This document shows, in pieces, positions 19,393 to 29,628 of a stretch of DNA of 29,789 bases. The position numbers were made by a program, and so were the translations under genes. The stretch is from Leucogyrophana mollusca (lineage: Eukaryota > Basidiomycota > Agaricomycetes > Boletales). Below the pieces are notes generated by a model that worked only from the letters and a program-made list of their open reading frames with translations, was not told the origin of the DNA and did not search any database. Where the stretch lies: positions 1 to 29,789 of the forward strand of contig MU266622.1 of assembly GCA_021014945.1 (NCBI GenBank), read 5' to 3'. How positions within the stretch are numbered: the first letter of the stretch is position 1; the number at the start of each line of letters is the position of its first letter.

Positions 19393-22300
19393 CTTTCCGA
19401 GGCCTCATCCTCCGAATGTACATACACTCAAACATGCATTTGTGGAAGGACTTTCTTTCAGCTTAACGCATTTAGCATGCATGAACGGACTTGCACTAGA
19501 ACTAAGAAAAGGCTCTCAGGCGCACTTGCGAAGGCAAAGGAGTTATGGAGCAGCAGGAAGAGGCAGCGTACCTTAGCAATGGGCACAGCTATCGAACCAA
19601 ATGGTCCACCAGCAACAGCCACCCCTGATCCTGCGCCAGCACTCAAGATTTCCTCACAGGTGAGTTTCCTTTGTTCTAACGTCGCGAGGTCGGGAGTAAA
19701 TTACATATTGCGCTGATCTTCAGGCCCAAGACGTCATCCCCATTAATGACAACCTCATTGCAGTCCACGAACACCACATCACCGATGGCACTTCACTTGC
19801 CGAACGTAGGCCCCGCAGGGCCAATCGGAGATTGCCACTGAGATTCAGGGATTACCTCCCTCAACGACTATCCTCTCTGCCTCCTGCAGGATCGCAAGTT
19901 AATACACTCACCCCCACCGCGCTCCCATCTCCCCCCGATCCGGTTCCTGGTACTATCGTCCCAGGTCCCCATTTTTCAAGTTCCTCTTCCCGCCAGGAGG
20001 TCCCGACAGCCGTCCCCTGCCCCCGTCGTATCCTTGAAACTGGCCAAAATTCCTTCGGTTTATTTCGACGTTATGAAGGCACCGAGATTCCAGTTCATGA
20101 TCCCGAGGAACATGTCACCATAGCTGACCTCTCAAATACGCTCCCCGTCTCGCAGACCAATCGAAACTCAGACTCAGAGTCGAGTAATTTCGGACCATAT
20201 CCAAACGAAAGCTCGTTCCGACTAGGCGAGTGGTTTTGGAGCAGTGGCACCCAAAAATCACAAGCCTCTTTCAGGGAGCTCTTGGACATCGTCGAAGACC
20301 CCAGCTTTTGCCCTCAAGATATAAGGGGAACTAACTGGCGCAGAGTTGATCAAAAACTGGCCGCCAGCGACTCGGAGGACGAATGGATCGATTTGACCCA
20401 CGCGAACTGGCAAAAGGCATCTATAACACTTCCTGTCCCTTTCCATAAAAAAACAAGAGATCCGGGCTCGAAGGACTTTGTTGTCGGTGACTTTTACCAC
20501 CGCAGCATAGTGTCTATTATCTGCGAAAAGCTGGCAAGCCGAAGGGATTGCCAGCATTTCCACTTCGAGCCGTACAGCCTGCACTGGGCAAGGGAGCAAA
20601 ATTTGCACTCAACTGTCCCTCAGGATCCTGTCCGCGTACACGGTGAATTATACACATCCCAATCCTTCATCGACGCCCATCAACAGGTTCAAGCCCTTCC
20701 ACCTGAGCCTGGGTGCAACAGGCCCCGCGTTGTGGTGGCTCTTCAATTCTGGTCTGATAGCACGCACCTCACGTCATTCGGGAATGCAAAGCTGTGGCCC
20801 CTTTATCTTTGGTTTGGCAATGAGTCGAAATATCGACGGTGCAAGCCATCTTGCCACCTTTGCAATCATGTCGCATATTTCCAGCCGGTGGGTGACTATC
20901 AGGCCGTACTTCAAGCTTAACCGACTCAACTTTTACATTTCCTGCAGCTTCCTGACGCTTTCAAGGACTTTGCTGTAGAGCACACCGGTGGCAGGGGCCC
21001 ATCATCAGAATTCATGACGCACTGCAATCGTGAATTCTTCCATGCCCAGTGGAATCTTTTGCTAGATGCAGAGTTCCTGGAGGCTTACCAACACGGGATT
21101 ATAGTCACTTGCTTTGATGGGGTCGAGCGAAGGTGTTATCCAAGATTCTTTACCTACTCTGCAGATTATCCTGAAAAGTGAGTTTGTTCCGGTGCGTTGG
21201 TGTTGTATAGCCTAAAATATTGTCAGGATTTTGTTGGCATGCATTCGGAACCGGGGGGGCTGTCCTTGTCCACGCTGCCTCATCCCGTTGTGTCGCATTC
21301 AAAATCTTGGAATGACACGAGACATGTCGCAAAGGAAGACACTGGCTCGACTCGATGATGGTCACCGCCAAGCTGCTATCTCAAATGCTCGCAAACTCAT
21401 TTACGAGCAAGGTTATGCCGTTGATAGCGCTGCAGTCGATAGGCTCCTCAAGCCCCACTCCTTGGTCCCCACTTGCGTAGGTGTGATAATGTACGCATGG
21501 TCCATTTCTGATCCAGCGCCCTGTTTTCAGAACGCATTCTCCGAGAAGCTCACACCGCTCGGAATCTGCATATTCTCTATGTTCACCGTCGATCTCCTGC
21601 ATGAAGTTGAGCTTGGCGTGTGGCGAGCTCTATTTATTCACCTCCTTCGGATGTTAGAAGCATGTAAAGCCGGCCATCTTCACGAACTTGACAAAAGGTA
21701 AGTACAGTGTGTCTCTGTGTGAAACGTTGTTCTGATATTGTCTCGAGATATCGGGATGTTCCTACCTTTGGAAAGAGTACCATACGGCGGTTTGCTCGGA
21801 ATAGCTCGGAAATGAAGAAGCTGGCCGCAAGAGACTTCGAAGACCTCCTGCAGGTGGACTAAAATTACTGTTTCCGTACTCAATCTCTCAATACCTTGAC
21901 TGTGACAGTGTGCTATTCCGGTTTTTGAGGGTCTCCTCCCTAAAAAGCACAGTGACGTTGTCATTGAATTGTTATTTGTGTTTGCGCACTGGCATGCCTT
22001 GGCAAAGCTCCGCATGCATACTGACTCAACACTGGACCTTCTAGATGGTGTTACAACTGCGTTAGGTGCTAACTTGCGTAATTTCCAGAAGAACGTGTGC
22101 TCAGCTTTCAACACTCGAGAACTAAAACGGGAAGCAGATGCTCGTGCACGTCGTGCTGTAAACAAACGAAACGATCGCCCAGAAAAGCCAAAGCCCCCCC
22201 CCGCCGGCGCAGATCAGCCTGGGCCCCCACCACCGCAGTCAACGCCCTCGACTCGAAAGCCAAAAACATTGAATTTGCAAACATACAAATTACATTCACT

Positions 22301-23811
22301 TGGTGACTACGCTGATTGCATTCGAAGATATGGTACAACCGACTCGTACTCAACCGAGCCTGTACGTCAATTCACGGCTCTAACCTTCCATTAGCACGTT
22401 CCAATTCCACAATATCTACAGGGAGAACTGGAACACCGTACACCAAAACGCTGGTATACGCGCACAAGTCGGAAACAATATGTCAAGCAAATGACACATA
22501 TTGAACGCCGTCAAGCACGGATCCGCCGTATACGTGAACGCTTGGAGATGTCGGGCTGCACTACCAGAGAACGCCGCGATGACAAGTCAGATTTCATGAC
22601 GGATTCACCTGAGGTTCATCATGCCATCGGCGCGTCACAAAACCTTCCACGTGATATTCCGGCATTCCTACAGAGGTATGCTGGCGACCCCGTTATCAAG
22701 GTGAGTCGATTGGATTCGCTGCATCACATATTCCATACCAATGTTCTTCAAAATAGGACTTCGTGCCTCGCCTCAAAAAGCACCTTCTTCCACGCCTCCG
22801 TGCAATGCTGCAGGCCGAAGCTATGCAGTCCAAGCACCTTGCCAACATGGCCCCCGAAATGTCAAGCGAAGATAATTGGCGGTTTATCTTCTTTAAGAAC
22901 GAGCGCATCTACGAGCACAAACTGATGCGCATCAATTACACGACGTATGATGTGCGGCGGGCACAAGATGTCATAAATCCACACACTGGTCACAAGAATG
23001 TCATGGGGCTTGTCAATACCAAGGTCGATTCTGAAGAACCGGATCTTGGACATACTACCGGTCACCCATTTTGGTATGCAGAAGTACTCGGAATATTTCA
23101 CACCAACGTCGTCTATACGGCACCCGGTACACTTGATTATAACCCGCGACGCCTGGAGTTCTTATGGGTGCGATGGTACGAGAATGTGGATGAGAAACCT
23201 GGTGGGTGGAATATATCCCGATTAGATTGCGTCCGCTTTCTCCCTATGGCCAGCGAAGACGCATTTGGATTTCTGGACCCACAGGACATTTTGCGCAGCT
23301 GTCACATCATCCCCTCATTCGTTGGGGGTAAAGTTCATTCTGATAACATCAGCATATCTCGGTGCATCGACGACTCAGCTGACTGGAAACAATATTATGT
23401 CAATCGGTGCGTTTCTTGCCGCTCTGTTCCATTCCAAGTCCAACACTGCTCCCCGCCAGTTTTGTGGATCGAGATATGGTTATGCGATACCATGTCAGGC
23501 TAGGCGTAGGACACGCATATGCTACTCACCCCGACAATACCGCCGGGGAGTCTCATCCTTCACTGGCAGAGCTAGATGACTCTGAACTCAACCCGGAAGT
23601 CGAGGCAGACCAGGCTGCTGTGGAAACCAACCACGACGGCTACCGGGCCAGCGACAGAGGCTCAGATCCAGGCTCGGACGACGATGGACAATGGCTGGAT
23701 CACTGCGACTCAGATGGCTATAGATCTGAGGAATTTGACGATGAAGAATTAGTAACCCATGACGACATGTATGGACCAGAAGATGTCGTTGCCACTGGGT
23801 CTTATGATTAG
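19393..23811 (+). mobile_element. Plavaka-type (CACTA-like) transposase gene, nearly intact
   Basis: Exons joined by GT-AG introns (for example 19660-19723, 20888-20947, about 21180-21230, 23403-23459) give a long transposase of the Plavaka group of Agaricomycetes. An N-terminal Cys/His finger (TCICGRTFFQ, then MHERTCTRTKKRLSG from 19477) is followed by a Pro-rich linker. The family block RVVVALQFWSDSTHL, LWPLYLWFGNESKY comes next, then DAFKDFAVEHTGGRG, VTCFDGVERRCYPRFFTYSA, GGCPCPRCLIPL, the conserved FTVDLLHEVELGVWRALF, and a C-terminal region with PFWYAEVLGIFHTNV, YVNRFVDRDMVMRYHVRLGV and a very acidic tail ending at TAG 23809-23811. No internal stop was found after 19477. Upstream, an in-frame ATG at 19378 is separated from the finger by a TGA at 19390. 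The enzyme would cut and insert the element's own ends. Confidence 0.88.
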
Positions 23812-23875
23812 TTCTGTACGTCGGCCCTCAGGCTCTCCGATCGTATTTTGGTCTAATTTCTCCGAGTTATAGAAT

Positions 23876-24590
23876 AATCCACAATAAGAAACCTCTCGGT
23901 GTTTGCAATGAGACTGAGCTGGTGAACGCTAAGCAATGCATGATCACCATGATGCAGGTACGTGGTGCCTCTCAGCCGAACTAGTGGCTTTGCTGACTTT
24001 CATCTCAGGTTTATGAATACTTCATCTCGTATCACATGGTGAAAGCTTTTGAGAGTTTCTTTGGCTCTGTTGCTTGATTGCCCGGTTGCTTCACGCGCTA
24101 CCAACTCAGGACTGAATACACGCACAAGCCGCTCTAATCGAATGGTTCAAGACTGCGGAGAACCGCGCCAACACCTTGCACATGAAGCGCTTGCTACGCC
24201 TCGGAGAAGATCATTATCTCATGACATTGCTACTCAGGCACTTCCCTATGCACAAGGTGCAATTCGTCCACGATGCTCACTGCCGCTCCAGACAATTAGA
24301 AGATTTTGCTTTTGCAACATCGTCGCTAGATCAACTCGACTTCGCAACTTGGGCAAGCCGATGTTCATCGAACAACTCTGTGGTTTCTGCTGTTTCTCTA
24401 TACAGTTTGTCGTCATGCTCAACCCCGTCCCTACAATCATCGCGCCCGTCACTGTTGCATATGTAAGTCCTTGAAGACCCAACGTCTTGCACTATCGCTC
24501 ATCGGCTGCCCTTAGATTGTCTACCTCATTGTATCCGTTTCCACCGACGGCAAAACGATTCCCATAACATTGCTCATCATGATCGGGATC
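23876..24590 (+). pseudogene. Class IV chitin synthase fragment
   Basis: After a possible acceptor, the reading gives IIHNKKPLGVCNETELVNAK, CMITMMQ, intron (about 23959-24008), VYEYFISYHMVKAFESFFGS, LPGCFTRYQLRTEYTHKPL, then in other frames ENRANTLHMKRLLRLGEDHY, LMTLLLRHFPMHKVQFVHDA, APDN-stop-KILLLQHRR-stop-INSTS, FIEQLCGFCCFSIQFVVML, IIAPVTVAY, an intron and IVYLIVSVSTDGKTIP. This matches the processive GT2 core of fungal chitin synthases, with THKPL and DTLHMK-like motifs typical of the Chs3/class IV group. A TGA replaces Cys before LPGCF, the QRRRW motif is QHRR followed by TAG, and at least two frameshifts are present. Both flanks of the gene are missing. It starts about 65 bp after the Plavaka stop. 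Confidence 0.85.
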
Positions 24591-25461
24591 CATACGTGCC
24601 TTAGTCGTCACCCGGCGAGAAATTCCCTTTGTAAACGCTTTCTCCGATCCATTCTCTTCTCAAGCACTTGCCCTCGCCAACAACGCAACGCCGCTCCAGC
24701 GTGCTGGTATGTACAAGGACGGCTATGACGAACCCCAATCCCTCGCCACGCCTTGCACCCGGTCCGCCCTTCCCGAAATCACATCCGTCCCCCACCCTCT
24801 TCACAAAGCTCCACTTTGAGTGCGTGGTGCTGGATGGCAGCGCGGCGGCGCTTGCGGTCGTTGTCGAGGGTGCGGGCTCAACCATGCTCAGTGCCTCGCT
24901 GGCAATTCTCCAGGCGCAAAATCGACCAAGAGTGGACTAGCAAGCAACATACTGTTGGCCTACTGAGCTCCAGGGACAAGGGACGGCCGAGTTGAATGCC
25001 CCAATGCATTCATTCCTGTTCATTCAAAGCGGTTGGCATCGTCGTCCCGAACAGCAGAGTCCTAGAGCGGGTTGACAGTGTTGCATTAGTTCATTAACCC
25101 GCTTCATCGTCTTCCAGAGATTCTGTGCGGGCTTGCTCGCCATCACACTCGCTTCCCCGCAGGACGCAGGAAGGGTAGTCTGGTGTGCATTGGGAAGGAG
25201 TGAGCTCGGAGGGAGGCAGTGCGGCCCCCACTGATCATACTGTGACGCAAATTTAGGCATTTTGTACTATGGGCCACAACTCGAATGCTCCCAATAGTAT
25301 TATGTAGTACTCACAGCCATTCCATTCCCTTTGTTCGAATAAACCACTTGAATCCCCACAGATCTCTGACAACTTGAAAGGTGTAGGTTTATTTCCTTTG
25401 CAAAACTGCGCACATGCTTGTTTCCACAGGTGTGCTGAACATTAACTTCAGGCTGCGCGTG
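24591..25461. other. Region without a convincing gene
   Basis: A plus-strand open stretch at about 24600-24815 reads RREIPFVNAFSDPFSSQALA, then NNATPLQRAGMYKDGYDEPQ, which looks protein-like but is not recognised and ends in a stop; it could be the start of another broken gene. The minus strand is also open at 24601-24885. Nothing is seen at 25000-25461. Confidence 0.3.
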
Positions 25462-26007
25462 CTAGGCCGATTTCTCCGCTCGCTCTCGCACGTCATCCCT
25501 CGTCAGGTCCACCAGTATGCCACCTTCACCCTCTTTCAATATCGTTGCACATTCATGCCACTCAAATACCCGCTCTGTCATGACTAATCCACATGCACAA
25601 CTCCTGAACAGTTGTTTGAACTGTGCAGTTGATATTCCCGGACGTTGCCACGAGTCCATCTTCATCAAGAGGTCCCATTGCGACATATCCTCTTTATCGG
25701 GCGCTGCAGAAACAGGGATGACGGGGATGTCCTTGGAAGCTACAGCCAAATTAAATCCAAGTGAGCGTGAGTCGGTCCTTCAACAAGCAAGCAAATCCCA
25801 CCTCAAATACCGGTGTCACTGTGACGGGTTTTTTTCTTCGGCTTGACACCTCGGACTTCGGCCAACGACTTAGCTGAGTCAACACGATCGCGCTCTACAG
25901 GTGGGGTTAATTGTGAGCATGCATCACCGACGGTAATATATTGTCAATAACAACTGACTACCGCGAGTATAGGGCCCGGCGCTAGGTATACCACTCGATT
26001 CGCTCAT
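25462..26007 (-). CDS. Small basic protein with C-x-C...H-x-C motif
   Basis: Three exons (26007-25962, 25894-25811, 25739-25462) with GT-AG introns of 67 and 71 bp give an uninterrupted 135-residue protein starting MSESSGIPSAGPYTR. Residues about 34-43 (GVKPKKKTRH) form a basic, nuclear-localisation-like patch. The C-terminal domain has FKQLFRSCACGLVMTERVF followed by EWHECATI, a Cys-x-Cys, about 13 residues, His-x-Cys arrangement that could bind zinc, and ends with GGILVDLTRDDVRERAEKSA. Short proteins with a C.CG..M....F..H.C core before a DLT(R/A)D tail recur in Agaricomycetes; the function is unknown and the match is from memory. The gene is divergent from the DUF6698 gene. Stop TAG at 25462-25464. 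Confidence 0.65.
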
Positions 26008-26364
26008 TGTGTCAGAGATTCTGGTGTTCCGCAAGTGTTGGCTAATCGATGAGTCCAGATGTCAAAGCGAATATGAATGGAAACACTACAACGACCAGGG
26101 GTTTTTATACTTTCTGCTGGGAGCCTGAGGAATCCGCCGATATCAGGTGTCCTCCAGGGTTAGTCGGATTTCAAATGTATTCCACTAAATTCGGGTGGTT
26201 CACGGCTTCCGATGTTGCACATCTGAATCTGCGCCACACCTCGAGTTCCCCTCTGTCCCCCGATGACCAACGTAGTCTTCAGTGTCCCGCCCCAGCCTTT
26301 TCGGAGTGTATAAAGTACACGCTCTCACTCATTACCTCTCATTTTTCTTCATCCTGCCACGACC
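26008..26364. promoter_or_regulatory. Divergent promoter with TATA box for the DUF6698 gene
   Basis: A TATAAA at 26309-26314 lies 51 bp upstream of the ATG at 26365, well placed for the plus-strand gene. A CT-rich tract (26325-26360), typical of fungal transcription start regions, lies between. The other half would serve the minus-strand gene starting at 26007. No coding content was seen. Confidence 0.55.
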
Positions 26365-27829
26365 ATGCCCAGAGACGAGAATGACCCGCCCATTAGCACT
26401 GGCCGGCAGGCACATGAAAGTGCCTTGCAGTTTGCTCCTCGAAAGAAGCCGTGAGTTTACTCTTTCATTTTTTATTCCACTGCGGCAGTCCTGACGGTCC
26501 TACGTGACTAGTTGCCACGCCGACCCCTTGGTTCATCACGGTCGACACTTTGGCCGCACAGTACACGCCTTGTGCAATGTCCAGGCCCTCATCACCAATG
26601 GCATCTTGCGTCTTGGGGAGCTTGCGGATGAACCAGAGGAAACTTTCACTGCCGAGTGGGTGATCTATTGTACTGCTTTCTTATTCTCAACTAGTTGCAT
26701 AGGGAACGACGTGAGCATCGTGTTTTCCGCTCCTTGTTGCAGATGGTTCCTGGTCTCGAGGAGCGCCTTATGACCGGAGAAGCAGAAGACGCTGTCACAG
26801 TTGCAGAGCTGGTATGTGCTATCTTTCCAAGTTCTTGGAGTAATATCTTGATTACATTTCTTGAGCCAGGTCCAAAAGGGTGCCGCAAGCGCCAGGTCTG
26901 ACGATACCAAGAGTCTGAAGACAGCGGTTTTAGATTGGATTACCCCACGAGGACAGCCACTCAACCCCCCTTTAACTCGCAACGTCAAGATCGACCGTGG
27001 TTATCACCATGAACGTACAGGGGCATTGCTTTGCCCGGCCGGGCTAGACTGGGCCAACAACGAGTAAGTATTTCGATCTCTTAAGTTTAATTGAAATTCA
27101 CTCACTGAACACCAATGCAACACATGTAGGGTCAAAGAAAAGCTACGCAGCGGTGAAATGACAGTGTCCGGTGATCAATGGCCCATATTCCTTTATTCGA
27201 GTTACAACTATGACCCCGAAGATCCGTGGAACGGCCTTCTCAGGAGTCAGATCCTCGTATCTGTGAGTGATTTCTGTCCCGGCCATGGATCAACTTCGTA
27301 ACCACTGTCAAGGCGTACAAACATATTTTTACGTCTCCCAGTTCAGTCGACAGGGAGCCCAAGGCCACAAGATCCGGGAACGCTCGAATTCATGGCATGA
27401 CACGTGTCACACCAGCGTCCATAGCCTACATTGCAACACAAGTAAGCCAACGTGCACTAGACTTGAGCTGACGTTCACTCGAGCAAAACATATCAGGTTC
27501 GGTTTGCTTTGTGTTCTTCCCCGGTTTTCTCTCGAACCGACACCGTTACCGATTCCGAACGATTCTACAATACTGTTCAAGATCTGCTGGACGACCCAGA
27601 AGAGAAGGAAGAAGTTGATCAACTCATGACTTGGTGGAATCGGTAGGGGCATCCCACCTCGATTGACGCTTCATGGTACTTACTCCATAGCTCTAGCCAG
27701 ATATTTCCCTCTTATTCATCCAGTCAACGTGCTCCAGCGAAGAACAGTGCTTTGGCTAGGATTAAAGCGAGGCGAACAGCTCTAAAAAACGCGAATTTAG
27801 GGCCAGAGAGCGCTACCGAGAACTCTTGA
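26365..27829 (+). CDS. DUF6698-domain protein
   Basis: Eight exons (26365-26450, 26512-26655, 26703-26811, 26870-27063, 27130-27262, 27313-27441, 27497-27642, 27697-27829) with GT-AG introns and consistent phases give 357 residues without a stop. The sequence reads PLVHHGRHFGRTVHALCNV, LITNGILRLGELADEPEETF, REHRVFRSLLQMVPGLEERL, KTAVLDWITPRGQPLNPPL, KIDRGYHHERTGALLCPAGL, SGEMTVSGDQWPIFLYSSY, RSGNARIHGMTRVTPASIAY, IATQVRFALCSSPVFSRTD and ERFYNTVQDLLDDPEEKEEV, then a basic tail. This is the typical order of the DUF6698 family, which is expanded in Agaricomycetes and has no known function; copies often lie near transposons. It is intact here, with a TATA box 51 bp upstream of the start. Confidence 0.85.
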
Positions 27830-29198
27830 TTATGCCAGTAATAGTGTTGTGCTAGTAGTATTGTGGTTCGCTTCCTAAGTCTACAATAGTAACGACTGTT
27901 CGTCCCCTGATGGCATGCTGCGCGAGGAGGGAATACACAATTACACATGGAAAGCCACGACCTCTTTCACAGACTGCGCGCCTGGCTTGACCTACCTGAG
28001 CTATTCTGAAACAGTTTTGAGCGTATTTAGCGCAGCGGAAAACATGGATCGCACGCACCACGATGTCGGCCGTGACCAGGACCACCAGGTACAACAGTCA
28101 GGGCAACCTGCCCAAGTGTGCAAGCATGCAGGCGGCTGCTCCGCCTCTCTCTCGAGGATGCACATGGCCTGTATCAGATACCCTCCCGGACCTTGTAACG
28201 CTTGGCACGTTGTTAAAGAGATCGGCCGTCTGAGAGATGTGGTCCCAGAGCCCAGCTGTAGAAGGTTTAGCAAGCTGGTCAAGAAAAACAATTCAGCCCA
28301 CTTTTCATTGTTCTGGTTCTCGCGGGGCAACTTTGCAAACCATAGAAATTATCATAGCACCCTGGTGGGTCGAGGCCGTCCGATATGTATGGAGCACAAA
28401 CAGAAACACCCCAAGTATGGCAATACTGCCATGTCGGGCTCAGAGCTGTCGGCCTGATTTATCTGCGGTAAAGTCTATCAGTTGGGGAGTTGTTCCAACT
28501 CACTGATCGGCCAGTCTGACGATTATCAGACCCATATCAGTGGGATTCACTTTGCCGGAAATGCCATCTCCGACAGGGAAGACACATCCGGTGCAGCTTG
28601 GCCGGGGCCCAGTCATTCTGGTGAACTCTACTAATGTATCTAATTCCTCCCCAAATTGTAAATATCATCAAGTGCACCGTGTCATCTAAGCCCAGCTACC
28701 ACGGGTGGAAACCGGTCCCTCAAAGCACCCTTGGAAATTTTGCCAGGCCAGGTACCTTTGATGTAATTCAGATAGCTATGTGTCACACACGCGCAGCAAG
28801 ACACTGTTGGCGTCCTAAACAAAGTGCATCGTTTCAGACCTAGATTTAGCGGAGCGACTACAATAATTATAGACCTTCGAGACATTATGCTGAATATCAT
28901 CGCTTATATTAAGAGCCAAAGCATTATCATACCCTCATCGATTTACTGATGGTACCACTTGTGGAAAAGTAGCTTGCCAGCGGCATGCCAGTGGTCCTTT
29001 GAACACTGGCAGAAAGCCCTTAATGCTCACCCTTCTTGGCTGTCATTGGGTTAGGGTTTAATGAAGCCGCGGAGTTGAATTCGACGAACTTACCATATTT
29101 GGCCGATCATATCTACTTTTGATGTGCTCCTTCTCACCCGCTTCCAAGCTCAAAAACAGAACTCTGCTCGCATTCTGAGCACTTTCCCATCAAATAAT
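27830..29198. other. Intergenic region, no gene recognised
   Basis: The longest open frame (27915-28457, 180 codons) is Cys/His/Ser-rich without a domain pattern and is probably random. The second copy of the 27-bp inverted repeat lies at 28982-29008, and a two-unit TTAGGG-like stretch at about 29048-29060. No TATA box was seen 25-35 bp before the U6 sequence. Confidence 0.35.
28982..29008 (-). repeat. 27-bp inverted repeat, copy 2
   Basis: Its reverse complement matches 919-945 with one mismatch. It is flanked by GCCAGCGGCATGCCAGTGG-type palindromic sequence, so it can fold into a hairpin. Confidence 0.55.
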
Positions 29199-29220
29199 GT
29201 CCCCTTCGGGGTGACATACG

Positions 29221-29252
<32 letters not shown>

Positions 29253-29300
29253 GGCCCCTGCACAAGGATGACACGCTTTCCCGGAGTGGTAGACCTACGG
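29199..29300 (+). ncRNA. U6 spliceosomal snRNA
   Basis: The sequence has the hallmark parts of U6 in order. A 5' stem-loop (GTCCCC-TTCG-GGG-T-GAC, pairing with one bulged T) is followed by AAAATTGGAACGATACAGAG, the invariant ACAGAGA box at 29236-29242, the catalytic AGC triad at 29248-29250, and the internal stem-loop region ATGGCCCCTGCACAAGGATG then ACACGC. U6 pairs with the 5' splice site and U2 and forms the spliceosome's catalytic core. The 3' end is uncertain: the usual T-run straight after GACACGCTTT is replaced by CCCGG, and the next run of five T is at 29318-29322. No TATA box is seen upstream, so it could be a pseudogene copy. The core itself is uninterrupted by the introns known in some fungal U6 genes. 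Confidence 0.85.
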
Positions 29301-29322
29301 GTCTCAATATTTATTGCTTTTT

Positions 29323-29628
29323 GCTTCAAGAACGCCGCAAAACAGCCAGACACTCCTCGCAGACCTGTTCCGAGAGTCAAAAATATATCCAATGCAAGTT
29401 GGCATCTGCCACCATCAGCAAACCAAAATGATTGTTGGACAAGGTTTCCGCTGGCACAACTCGGCCCCATCTTTCATTGTTTTGGCAACCTCCAAATTAG
29501 TGTGCTAGTACATCGGTTTTTACCAGGCGGGGGTACTGACAGACCTCTTGGGTCAATATGTCTAGAGAAATAGATCAACCTAATTATAAGAGGTTTATCC
29601 AGGGAGTGACTGAAGTGTTTGTAGACTC
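29323..29628. other. Region downstream of U6, nothing recognised
   Basis: Short open frames only, with no domain, repeat or RNA motif that I could support. Confidence 0.3.

Noticed and set aside
21680..22165. 161-codon minus-strand open frame
   Set aside because: Antisense shadow of Plavaka transposase exons.
27915..28457. 180-codon plus-strand open frame
   Set aside because: No domain, odd Cys/His/Ser composition and no splice partners; likely chance in an intergenic region.
29048..29060. Telomere-like GGGTTAGGGTTTA
   Set aside because: Only about two TTAGGG units; too short to claim an interstitial telomere.
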